Shown piece by piece: positions 1-7,330 of a DNA stretch of 23,610 nt. The position numbers and the translations under genes are program-made. The notes beneath the pieces are model-generated. The model was not told the origin of the DNA, did not search any database, and saw only the letters and a list, made by a program, of their open reading frames with translations. The stretch is from Calditrichaeota bacterium AABM5.125.24 (GTDB lineage Bacteria; Electryoneota; AABM5-125-24; Hatepunaeales; Hatepunaeaceae), in NCBI GenBank assembly GCA_002127415.1, contig MWJR01000148.1:1-23610 (forward strand). Reading direction: 5' to 3'. Position 1 is the stretch's first letter, and the number at the start of each line of letters is the position of its first letter.

Positions 1-276
1 GATCCAGGGCATCACCCCCCCGTCATCGAAGCTGATACCACCGACCGATTCCCAGCTCCTGAGCAGTTTCAGAGCCGAGCTGTAAGCGCCGATGAAGACG
101 TGGAGGCCGTTGTCGAGCCACTCCTCGAAGGACTCATCCCAGAATGACGAGGCCCGTCCGCCGAGCTCGCGATCCCGTTCTAACAGGGTGACACCAAATC
201 CCTTCTGCACCAGCCTGGTTGCTGCCGCCAGCCCTGCCCAGCCACCACCCACCACAACTACAACCGGACGGCTCAC
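1..276 (-). CDS. FAD-dependent amine-oxidase/desaturase family protein, N-terminal part (cut by window edge)
   Basis: Only the first 92 residues are present; the frame is open to base 1. Residues 4-41 form a dinucleotide-binding fold: a hydrophobic strand (VVVVVGGGWAGLAAA), a second strand ending in an acidic residue (LLERD), then the GGRASSF motif seen in flavin amine oxidases and phytoene or squalene desaturases. The following DNGLHVFIGAY stretch resembles carotenoid-desaturase and HpnE-like (hydroxysqualene dehydroxylase) proteins, which oxidise or dehydrate isoprenoid lipids using FAD. The GTG start at 276-274 overlaps the stop of the upstream vWA gene by 4 nt (GTGA), so the two are probably co-translated. 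FAD binding is secure; the substrate is not, because the substrate-binding part lies outside the window. Confidence 0.8.
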   Translation of the reverse strand, partial: MSRPVVVVVGGGWAGLAAATRLVQKGFGVTLLERDRELGGRASSFWDESFEEWLDNGLHVFIGAYSSALKLLRSWESVGGISFDDGGVMPWI

Positions 277-2450
277 AGCATCCCGACCCGAATCCGGATG
301 AACCACTCGCAGGCCAGAAGCCCGACGATGACCGCGAGCAGCCATCCCCGGCCCCAGACCTCGTAACGATGCACATCCTCATGGTCAACAGGGTCGAAGT
401 TGAAGCTGTCAAACAGCGAGTCCGCCGATACCACCGGAACAAACCCGCCTCCGGAGACCTCCCCCATCGCACGCAACAGCTCCTCGTTCATCCGGCTGTC
501 AAGGAGCTCCACCGAGAACGGCTCCACCGCAACCTTACCCCGGTCTTCACCGATGACAACTTCATTCATCCTCGCCCTGACCTGAACCGTATATTCCCCC
601 TCACCCCAGGACCGGAAGAGGCCCCGGTAACGCCCCCCACCTATCCCCTCGAGTGCCGCAGCGCCGCCGACCTCGCCGTCGCGGGATACCTCAACCGTCA
701 CATCAGCCCCGTCTATGGGTTGGTAGTTCTCGTCCTGAACCGCCACTGTGAAACCCACCGGCTCCTGGTTCGAGAGCAGCTCCTTATCGAAGGTCACCTC
801 GACCTGCCTGGCCACCTTGCGCACCGCCAGCCACCTTATCAGGCGCTGCAACAACGGCTCGGGTATCCCTTCATCCCCGGGAGAGGCCAGATTCCAGCGC
901 CACAGGTCGCGGCCCAGCAGCGCCGCCGACTTCACCCCCCCCTCCTCCATAACAACAATCGCCGGAAATCCTCCGGCGCCAGCCATCTGCTGGAACTCAG
1001 CCAGAACCATCGCCTGCGGCCTGGGGATGAACCGACCCGTCGCGAACCTGACAGGCGGCAAGCCAGACCAGCCCTGAGTGAAATCGGTCCGGTCAGGATC
1101 GGCGATAACCGCATGACGCCTCACCGGCACTACCTGTCCGGTCGAAAACCGCAGTGGACCGGCTTTGACGTTCACCGGCAGGAATGGTTCGAACAGCCTA
1201 CACAACCTTGAGTCGACCTGCCCGCCGTCAATAAAACCGACCGGCAAGCCGGCTTCGATAACCGCCTCGGCGAAGGATTCCAATCTCTGTCTATCATTGC
1301 TCCTGACCGGAAAATGGTGGAGGAGAACGACATCTGTCTCCGCCAGCAGGGCAGCGTCCGGCCAACCTCCCTCGTAGAACCGGCTTCTTAGGGTGGTGCG
1401 AAGGGTCAGCTGCACATGCTCATCCCTGCGCAGCCGGCGCACCAGGTCGCCCAGAGCGTTGTCCGGCGGCCCCGCCATCAACAGCACACGCATTCGGCTG
1501 GCCAGGACATTCAGGTAAACGCTGCGACGGTTATTGTCGGTCGTCAGTTCACCCTCCAGCGCAGATACCTGAACCGAGAACCTCTGCCTGCCCGGCATGG
1601 TGGCTTCTATATCAAAGACCAGAGTCTTCTCCTCAAAGTCACTTCTGAAGGTCACCTTCCGCCTTCCAACCGTCTTGCCATCCGGCGCGCGAACCGCCAC
1701 AGTTGCCGTCCGGCCTGAGGCGCCGACTCCGCGAACACCGACCTCAACCGGCACCTGACTTCCCTGATAGACCACCGGGCTTACCGCGATGGAGTGGACC
1801 ATCAGGTCCCGGAACGGTTGAGGCGAGCCGACTCCGACCGCCAGGATCGGCGCCAGGGACGCTCGCGCCAGCCGAACCGGATCGGCCCCGCTGTTGTGCA
1901 CCCCGTCGGATATAATCACGATCGCTGAGGGTGGCTCAAGTCCTGCACTCTCTAAAGCCTCAATCCAGGCCCGACCGATATCGGTGCCCACTCCGTCAGG
2001 GGGTTCATCCGCCAGCGATCCCGGGTCATCCCAGCGGTCTTCCAGGCTGTCGGCAAAGCTGAACAGACGGGTGGTGAACATGCGCTGGAGCCGTCCGAAG
2101 CTGTCACCTCTCAGAAGTCGTCCCACCTGTTCCACCCGGTCGAGGCTGTCTTGGGTCAGGGTCATACTGGCAGATTTATCCACCAGGACGAGGAGCTTCG
2201 CCGGTTCCGATACCACGCGATGCAGCTCCAGAGCCGGCTGTGCCAGCACTAAAAGCCCGCCGAATATAGCTCCCCATCGAAGCACCGCGAGCAGCGCCCT
2301 CACCCCCGGCTTCGTCGGCGGCCAGGTGCGGAGATAGCTCCAGACGGCGAACGCCAGAGCTATAGCACAACCCAGTCCCAACAGCCAGACGGGACAGGCA
2401 GTTGTCAGGTTGAAGGTCGATCCGCCGTCCATCAGCAGTGATTGCTGCAT
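273..2450 (-). CDS. vWA-domain inner-membrane protein (BatA-like architecture)
   Basis: This is a 725-residue membrane-anchored protein. Two hydrophobic segments lie near the N-terminus (about 21-39 and 52-71) and one lies at the C-terminus (about 702-718). Between them is a von Willebrand factor A domain (about 85-215) with an apparently complete metal-ion-dependent adhesion site: DKSAS at 91-95, T156 and D182 in SDGVHNSG. The long middle part (about 220-690) would be periplasmic and looks beta-rich. Such proteins are common in FCB and PVC bacteria, often without a defined role; a scaffold or protein-binding function is inference. The ATG at 2450 overlaps the tsaD end by 19 nt. An internal ATG at 2432 would instead give a TGATG junction, and neither start has a strong ribosome binding site. 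Confidence 0.85.
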   Translation of the reverse strand: MQQSLLMDGGSTFNLTTACPVWLLGLGCAIALAFAVWSYLRTWPPTKPGVRALLAVLRWGAIFGGLLVLAQPALELHRVVSEPAKLLVLVDKSASMTLTQDSLDRVEQVGRLLRGDSFGRLQRMFTTRLFSFADSLEDRWDDPGSLADEPPDGVGTDIGRAWIEALESAGLEPPSAIVIISDGVHNSGADPVRLARASLAPILAVGVGSPQPFRDLMVHSIAVSPVVYQGSQVPVEVGVRGVGASGRTATVAVRAPDGKTVGRRKVTFRSDFEEKTLVFDIEATMPGRQRFSVQVSALEGELTTDNNRRSVYLNVLASRMRVLLMAGPPDNALGDLVRRLRRDEHVQLTLRTTLRSRFYEGGWPDAALLAETDVVLLHHFPVRSNDRQRLESFAEAVIEAGLPVGFIDGGQVDSRLCRLFEPFLPVNVKAGPLRFSTGQVVPVRRHAVIADPDRTDFTQGWSGLPPVRFATGRFIPRPQAMVLAEFQQMAGAGGFPAIVVMEEGGVKSAALLGRDLWRWNLASPGDEGIPEPLLQRLIRWLAVRKVARQVEVTFDKELLSNQEPVGFTVAVQDENYQPIDGADVTVEVSRDGEVGGAAALEGIGGGRYRGLFRSWGEGEYTVQVRARMNEVVIGEDRGKVAVEPFSVELLDSRMNEELLRAMGEVSGGGFVPVVSADSLFDSFNFDPVDHEDVHRYEVWGRGWLLAVIVGLLACEWFIRIRVGML

Positions 2451-3469
2451 AGGTCCGCCCCCGGATCAACCGACAGATCGAGAGGGCTTTCCCACCCCCC
2501 ATTAAATCTGCGATAACCGGCATAGGCTATCATTGAACCGTTGTCGGTGCAGTGTTCGGGAGGCGGAATAAAGAGGGGCAGGCCGCGCTCAGCCGCAAAT
2601 CCGGAGAACCTCTCCCGCAGAAAACGGCTGGCTGCAACGCCACCCGAAACCACCAGAGCTCTATAGTCCGCAAGATCGCAGGCGTTTGACAACCCGGTTG
2701 CGAGCATATCAGCTACCGCCTCCATAATACCGGCCGCCACCGAGGCCCTGACCTCGGTGGTCAATTCGAAGCCGGACTTGCCCGATTTATACCGGCTGCG
2801 CAGGTAGTAGAGAACCGCTGTCTTTAGACCGCTGAAGCTGAAGCCGAGGGGGTCGTCGGACAGCCGGGCACGGGGAAACCGCACTGGATCGCCGTTGTAG
2901 TCCATCGCTTCCTTATCGATCGCCTCCCCGGCTGGAAAGCCATAGCCGAGCAGTCGCCCGACCTTGTCGAAGAGCTCACCCGCCGCATCATCGCGCGTCG
3001 CACCCAACCGGTTATACCTGCCGAAACCGTGCACTCCAACCGTCAATGTGTGCCCTCCTGAAGCCACCAGACCGAGGAACGGCAGAGGGAGCGGTCCGGC
3101 GGTGAGCTCAGCGCTCCAGAGGTGGCCTTCGATATGGTTTACTCCCAGGAACGGCACACCCAAACCCGCCGCCAGCCCTTTGGCGAACGATAACCCCACT
3201 AACAGCGCTCCTGCCAATCCAGGACCGTATGTGGCAGCAACCGCTTCAATGTCATCAGTCTTTACTGAAGCATCACGCATGACACCTTCAACGGCGTCGG
3301 TAAGCAGCCTTTCGTGGGCTCTGGATGCCAGCTCGGGAACGACCCCCCCATAGCGTTCGTGAAGAAGTTGGCGGGTGGTTCGGTCGGCGACGATCCTGCC
3401 GTTAATCAGCAGGGCGGCGGCTGTCTCGTCACAGGATGTCTCAATACCGAGGATTACTCGCGGGTTCAA
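2432..3469 (-). CDS. tsaD: tRNA N6-adenosine threonylcarbamoyltransferase TsaD
   Basis: This is the essential enzyme that transfers the threonylcarbamoyl group from TC-AMP to A37 of ANN-decoding tRNAs (t6A), acting in the cytoplasm with TsaB and TsaE. It is 345 residues, the normal family length. The family opening GIETSCDETAAAL is at 8-20. The metal-binding HIEGH is at 112-116 and a further conserved Asp is in CTDNGSMIAYAG (D309). SGGHT, GATRDDAAGE and VSGGVAAS motifs are also visible. The start is TTG at 3469-3467. It is the only in-frame start codon before the conserved N-terminal strand, and it overlaps the ybbR stop by 4 nt (TTGA), so translational coupling is likely. The C-terminus overlaps or abuts the vWA gene. 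Neither tsaB nor tsaE is in the window. Confidence 0.97.
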   Translation of the reverse strand: MNPRVILGIETSCDETAAALLINGRIVADRTTRQLLHERYGGVVPELASRAHERLLTDAVEGVMRDASVKTDDIEAVAATYGPGLAGALLVGLSFAKGLAAGLGVPFLGVNHIEGHLWSAELTAGPLPLPFLGLVASGGHTLTVGVHGFGRYNRLGATRDDAAGELFDKVGRLLGYGFPAGEAIDKEAMDYNGDPVRFPRARLSDDPLGFSFSGLKTAVLYYLRSRYKSGKSGFELTTEVRASVAAGIMEAVADMLATGLSNACDLADYRALVVSGGVAASRFLRERFSGFAAERGLPLFIPPPEHCTDNGSMIAYAGYRRFNGGWESPLDLSVDPGADLCSNHC

Positions 3470-4404
3470 CGGCGGCGAACGATAAGCCTGATATTGGCGG
3501 GACTGGTTCGTTTGAGCTCCAGTGACTCGGGCAGATTAACATGCACCTTAATCGGGGCGCCACTCATCGGGTTATATTCCTGGTAATCAACCCAGGCCTC
3601 CAGGTCTTCGGCATTCAGGTCGGACAGCACAGAAATTCCGCCGTTCACCTCAACATCCACCGAAACCGGATCGACAATCACCTCCCGTCCCCGCGGGCTG
3701 TTAACTACGGTCAACGGCACCCCCTTTATCTTCCGCTCACCTATCCGCTCCACCCGCACCAGCACCTTCACCTGCGCTGGGGTAACAACCGTTCCATATC
3801 CATATGGCAGCACCAGGGCCAGCTGCAGCTCAGTGTTACGCTTGAGGCCGTCAAGCTCGGCGGGAACCGTCTTGACCCGCTTGGCCCGTGCGATCTTCTG
3901 CTTCGGACCGACCACATCCACCTCGGGCGGATGCACTTCATAGTCCCCAACGACGACATAGCCGGCCGCCGGCTCGGCTTTAACCTGCGGAGAGACCGGC
4001 AGCTTCAGCTCCACCAGCTCCCCCAGCATAACCGGAATCGAGTCCGGTTTCAGAATCTCTATCGGCTCCGCCGCCAGTCCACCCGGGAGAACGATCATAT
4101 CAAGTCGGGGACGAAAGGTATAGTAGTAGTTGATGCTCGAGAGGTCGATACGCAGGTAGGGGTTGGTAAAAAACTGCATCTGAAGCAGTTCTCTCCCCCG
4201 CGCCTGAAAAATCACCCGCGCCATATCGGGCACAGGATTCATCACCACCCTGCTCTTCTTCACCCCTTCCAGCTCAATCGGGATGTCGAAGGCGTATTCA
4301 TACGTCCGTTCTATAACGACCAGGAACCAGAGCAGAATCGCCAGAATGAACAATCCGAGCTTCACTTGGAAGTTTTCGCGCAGCCAGCGAGGCAGGAACT
4401 TCAT
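3466..4404 (-). CDS. YbbR/CdaR-like membrane-anchored protein
   Basis: This 312-residue protein has a short cytoplasmic N-terminus, one membrane segment (about 15-31, LFILAILLWFLVV) and an extracytoplasmic part made of roughly three YbbR-type beta repeats (about 40-120, 125-210 and 215-308). YbbR family proteins include CdaR, which binds and modulates the diadenylate cyclase CdaA that makes c-di-AMP. The IxLxGVKKSRVV and VxVxPPEVDVVGPKQKI strand patterns fit this family. No cdaA lies next to it; the upstream neighbour is an unrelated ABC ATPase flanked by repeats, so a c-di-AMP role is only family inference. The ATG start has no clear Shine-Dalgarno sequence. The stop overlaps the tsaD start by 4 nt. 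The protein could equally be a general envelope accessory protein. Confidence 0.85.
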   Translation of the reverse strand: MKFLPRWLRENFQVKLGLFILAILLWFLVVIERTYEYAFDIPIELEGVKKSRVVMNPVPDMARVIFQARGRELLQMQFFTNPYLRIDLSSINYYYTFRPRLDMIVLPGGLAAEPIEILKPDSIPVMLGELVELKLPVSPQVKAEPAAGYVVVGDYEVHPPEVDVVGPKQKIARAKRVKTVPAELDGLKRNTELQLALVLPYGYGTVVTPAQVKVLVRVERIGERKIKGVPLTVVNSPRGREVIVDPVSVDVEVNGGISVLSDLNAEDLEAWVDYQEYNPMSGAPIKVHVNLPESLELKRTSPANIRLIVRRR

Positions 4405-4438
4405 CGTCGGGCACTCACATTTAATCTGTTTTATCTGT

Positions 4439-4463
4439 CGTTGCGAGCGAAGCGAAGCAATCT
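4439..4463. repeat. GCGAAGCGAAGC-type intergenic repeat
   Basis: A 25-bp stretch beginning CGTTGCGAGCGAAGC contains the tandem GCGAAGCGAAGC and ends in GCAATCT, with TTGC and GCAA at its two ends. It resembles a shortened copy of the widespread intergenic repeat family of the type CATTGCGAGG...GAAGCAATC seen in many uncultured bacteria. That resemblance is from memory. Only one copy is in the window. Confidence 0.5.
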
Positions 4464-4500
4464 GAATGTCCTCATTGGCCTGAAATAAAGGCTGACATTT

Positions 4501-4572
4501 TGTAGTCCGGTTTCATCTAAACCGGGAAAAATCTATCTGGACAAACCCCGAATTCGGGGCATCCGGGCTATA
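4501..4572. repeat. Two TAGCCCG-family palindromes downstream of oppF
   Basis: Two adjacent hairpin-forming units sit here. The first has a perfect 7-bp stem, CCGGTTT (4507-4513) with AAACCGG (4519-4525), preceded by TAGT. The second has a perfect 14-bp palindrome CCCCGAATTCGGGG (4546-4559) next to ATCCGGGCTA, which reads TAGCCCGGAT on the minus strand. Related units lie at 5612-5640 and 5757-5790, on the other side of oppF. The shared part is TAG(C/T)CCG followed by an imperfect palindrome. Confidence 0.65.
4543..4559 (-). terminator. Possible intrinsic terminator for oppF
   Basis: On the minus strand the CCCCGAATTCGGGG palindrome is followed by only three T residues, beginning about 31 nt after the oppF stop codon. 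The stem is strong but the T tract is short, and the palindrome has almost no loop, so it may be only part of the repeat element. Confidence 0.3.
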
Positions 4573-4590
4573 TATCTGACAGTTAAAAGC

Positions 4591-5571
4591 TCAATATAAT
4601 ACACATGCGACCTTTCTGCCTCCGCCCGCATCCATTAGTCCGAACTGCCATTCTCTACAGATCGGCTTCACCTCCGAACAGCGGGGATGAAAGTGGCAGC
4701 CGGGCGGTGGATTGGCCGGGCTGGGAACATCACCGGTAAGAAGCTCCCTCTCCTTCCTGAACTCCGGGTCAGGCTGAGGCACCGCCGTCAACAACGCCCG
4801 GGTATATGGATGCAACGGATCTGAAATCACCAGTCCGGCCGGCCCCACCTCGACCACCCGTCCCAGATACATCACCGCAATCTCGTCCGCAATATGTTCC
4901 ACCACCGAAAGGTCGTGGGCTATAAACAGATAGGTCAGGTTAAGCCGTTCCTGAAGATCCATCAGCAGATTCAGTATCTGCGCCTGGATCGAAACGTCAA
5001 GCGCAGATACGGGCTCGTCAAGAACGATGAAGTCCGGCCCCACCGAGAGGGCCCGGGCGATCCCGATCCGCTGCCTCTGTCCGCCTGAGAATTCGTGCGG
5101 ATAGCGACCGGCAAAGTGGGAAGAAAGGCCTACACTGTCCAGTATCTCCATCACCCGCTCCCGAATACGTCTCCTCTCAACCACCCGGTGGAAGCGGAGT
5201 ATCTCGGCCAGCATTCCCCCGATGGTGATGCGCGGATTGAGCGAGCTGTAGGGGTCCTGGAACACAATCTGCATCCGGCGCCGCATCTCCCGCAGCGCCT
5301 CACCTACAAGACCGAGAACATCCACGCCGCCGAAAAGCACATGCCCCCCGCTGGGCTCTATGAGCCGAATAATCGACCGTCCGGCTGTGGTCTTTCCGCA
5401 GCCCGATTCACCCACCAGACCGAGCGTCCGACCTGGACGAACCGCAAACGACACATCATCGACTGCCTTCACCTGACCTACCTTACGCCCGAACAGCCCA
5501 TGCCGGATCGGAAAATACTTCTTTAATCCCTCGACGGTCAGCAGCGCGCCGTTACTACTGGTATTGACCAT
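4591..5571 (-). CDS. Oligopeptide/dipeptide ABC transporter ATP-binding protein (OppF/DppF family)
   Basis: This is a 326-residue cytoplasmic ATPase subunit of a peptide-import ABC transporter. Walker A GESGCGKTT is at 54-62, the Q-loop VFQDP at 103-107, the signature FSGGQRQR at 161-168, Walker B FIVLDEP at 181-187 and the switch His in IAHD at 217-220. The C-terminal oligopeptide-transporter extension has the typical GCHFHPRC motif (291-298), with further Cys residues at about 305 and 323. Length is normal for OppF. The oppA, B, C and D partners that usually precede it are absent: trkH lies upstream and ybbR downstream, and repeat-rich gaps sit on both sides. It is therefore an orphan ATPase here, either supplying a transporter encoded elsewhere or the end of a broken operon. 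The ATG at 5571 has only a weak GAAAG upstream. Confidence 0.92.
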   Translation of the reverse strand: MVNTSSNGALLTVEGLKKYFPIRHGLFGRKVGQVKAVDDVSFAVRPGRTLGLVGESGCGKTTAGRSIIRLIEPSGGHVLFGGVDVLGLVGEALREMRRRMQIVFQDPYSSLNPRITIGGMLAEILRFHRVVERRRIRERVMEILDSVGLSSHFAGRYPHEFSGGQRQRIGIARALSVGPDFIVLDEPVSALDVSIQAQILNLLMDLQERLNLTYLFIAHDLSVVEHIADEIAVMYLGRVVEVGPAGLVISDPLHPYTRALLTAVPQPDPEFRKERELLTGDVPSPANPPPGCHFHPRCSEVKPICREWQFGLMDAGGGRKVACVLY

Positions 5572-5611
5572 ATTTATCTTTCATAGGATCATTGCCTGTC
5601 TGGTAAAGTCA

Positions 5612-5640
5612 CGTAGCCCGAATTCCTCGAATCCGGGATT
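5612..5640. repeat. TAGCCCG-family palindromic unit
   Basis: TAGCCCGAATTC and GAATCCGGG (5614-5637) form an imperfect hairpin with a short loop. The TAGCCCG start and overall plan match the units at 4501-4572 and 5757-5790. It lies just upstream of oppF. Confidence 0.55.
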
Positions 5641-5756
5641 TATACACAACGACATAAGACGCACACGAGGCGCTATGCTACGAAATTGGCTCTGCATCCT
5701 GTAGTATAGCCCCTTGTAGGCGTCAAATGTGTGTAATAATTTATATCGCCATGTCC

Positions 5757-5790
5757 AAATGCCCCAGGTTTCGATGAAACCGGGCTACAT
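5757..5790. repeat. TAGCCCG-family palindromic unit downstream of trkH
   Basis: On the minus strand this reads GTAGCCCGGTTTCATCGAAA and continues CCTGGGG. The stem pairs GGTTT (5767-5771) with AAACC (5777-5781), extended by CCC and GGG arms with one mismatch. It starts about 20 nt after the trkH stop and might also help end transcription, but no T tract follows. The rest of the 5572-5806 gap holds the unit at 5612-5640 and no gene that I can see. Confidence 0.55.
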
Positions 5791-5806
5791 TCAGACTTTC
5801 ATACTC

Positions 5807-7267
5807 TCATCTCCTCCAGAAATAACGGCTGAACAGAACCAGAACGGTGAACACTTCGAGCCGGCCCAGCATCATCAGCATCGCCAGCAGCCACTTGGCA
5901 GCGTTCGGCAGCCATCCGTAGTTCTCGGCCGGTCCGACAGCTCCCAAACCGGGACCGATATTCGACAGACTTGCGATGGCCGCCCCGAAAGAGGTTACCA
6001 GGTCGATCCCCATCCCCGCCAGAAGTGCGGTCGATACTCCGAGCAGGATACCGAACGCCAGCAGAAAGGCCAGCACGTTACGCACGATCCCATCGTCAAC
6101 CATCTGTCCGCTGATGCGCAGCGGCAGCACCGCCTGGGGATGTATCAGCCGCTGCAACTCTATCCTCACCTGGCCTAAAAGAACCTGAAATCGCATCACC
6201 TTAACCCCACCGCCGGTCGATCCTGCCATACCACCTACAATCATCAACAGAACCAGCAGAACCTGGGCGAATGCACCCCACCCTCCCCAGTCGGCTGAAC
6301 CGTAGCCGGTGGTGGTCAGGATGGAAACCACCTGGAAAAGAGACTCGCGAAAGGCCACCTCGAAGCCATGGACTGTGCCACTCCCCAGGTTATTCCCCAT
6401 CATCAGAGCTGTGAACAACGCCACCAGGAACAGGTAAAGCCGGAACTCGCCGCTGCGCCAGTAGCAGCCGATCTGCCTCCTGAAGAGCAACCGATAGTGC
6501 AGGGCGAAGTTGGTCCCGGCAATGAACATAAAGATGATGACGACGTATTCCACATACGCGCTGCCGAATGCCGCAATGCTCTCGGAACGGGTCGAGAAGC
6601 CGCCGGTGGCCATAGTCCCGAAGGTGTGACAGGCGGCTTCAAACAGGTCCATTCCGCCGATGAACAGCAGCAGGGTCTCCATGGCGCTTATCCCCACATA
6701 AACCAGCCAGAGAATCTCGGCGGTGTCGCGTATGCGGGGTGTCAGCTTATCCTTGGTCGGTCCAGGCACCTCGGCTCTGAACAGCTGCATCCCGCCCACC
6801 TTCAACATCGGCAGGATAGCCAGAGAGAGTAGGATGATCCCCATCCCGCCTATCCAGTGTGTCAGGCTTCGCCAGAACAGAACCCCGTGCGGCAGCAACT
6901 CGATGGGGCGGTGCGGGCCGAGTATCGATGCACCGGTGGTGGTGAAGCCGGACATCGATTCGAAGAAACAGTCGGTGAAGGAGGATACGGCTCCGGAGAG
7001 GTAGAACGGCAGAGCCCCCGCCAGCGCCATCGCAAGCCAGCCGAAAGAAACCACCGCAAAGCCGTCACGTATCCCGATGTCACGATCCTTGCGGCGCAGA
7101 AGCATCAAAGCGCCACCAACCACAGCCGTGACAGCCATCGACCAGCCTATCGCCGCGGTATCGCCGTCGAGGTAATAGATGCTGACCCCGAGCGGCAATA
7201 TCATCATCGCTGCGATGAAGAGCAGTATCACACCGACTATGAAACCGACGTTTCGCAGATCAACCAT
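5807..7267 (-). CDS. trkH: Trk-type K+ uptake system membrane subunit TrkH
   Basis: This is the ion-conducting subunit of a Trk/Ktr-type potassium transporter in the inner membrane. It is 486 residues, normal for TrkH, and almost entirely hydrophobic. The four pseudo-repeated pore loops each show their selectivity-filter Gly: TTTGAS (109-114), ATGGFS (220-225), TTTGYG (318-323) and SNIGPG (435-440). The flexible GGMAGSTGGGVK loop (346-357), which gates the pore in structurally studied homologues, is present. The start is ATG at 7267, with a weak upstream AGAAGCAG. It lies 63 nt after trkA, its regulatory partner, on the same strand. The C-terminal FSRYFWRR is the usual family ending. Confidence 0.97.
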   Translation of the reverse strand: MVDLRNVGFIVGVILLFIAAMMILPLGVSIYYLDGDTAAIGWSMAVTAVVGGALMLLRRKDRDIGIRDGFAVVSFGWLAMALAGALPFYLSGAVSSFTDCFFESMSGFTTTGASILGPHRPIELLPHGVLFWRSLTHWIGGMGIILLSLAILPMLKVGGMQLFRAEVPGPTKDKLTPRIRDTAEILWLVYVGISAMETLLLFIGGMDLFEAACHTFGTMATGGFSTRSESIAAFGSAYVEYVVIIFMFIAGTNFALHYRLLFRRQIGCYWRSGEFRLYLFLVALFTALMMGNNLGSGTVHGFEVAFRESLFQVVSILTTTGYGSADWGGWGAFAQVLLVLLMIVGGMAGSTGGGVKVMRFQVLLGQVRIELQRLIHPQAVLPLRISGQMVDDGIVRNVLAFLLAFGILLGVSTALLAGMGIDLVTSFGAAIASLSNIGPGLGAVGPAENYGWLPNAAKWLLAMLMMLGRLEVFTVLVLFSRYFWRR

Positions 7268-7330
7268 CGACTGCTTCTAAATCAGCTGTCAACCTCGGAA
7301 GGCTTATACCGTTATCAACCACCGTCACAG

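Noticed and set aside
219..1211. A 330-codon open frame on the + strand opposite the vWA gene
   Set aside because: Its translation is proline-, arginine- and histidine-rich low-complexity text. It lies wholly antisense to a gene with clear domain motifs, as expected for GC-rich coding sequence.
3541..4488. A 315-codon open frame on the + strand opposite ybbR
   Set aside because: It is rich in His, Arg, Asn and Gln with no domain pattern, and is an antisense shadow of the YbbR-like gene.
5572..5806. Small RNA or tRNA gene in the trkH-oppF gap
   Set aside because: No cloverleaf, promoter-terminator pair or conserved RNA motif could be found; the gap is explained by repeat units.
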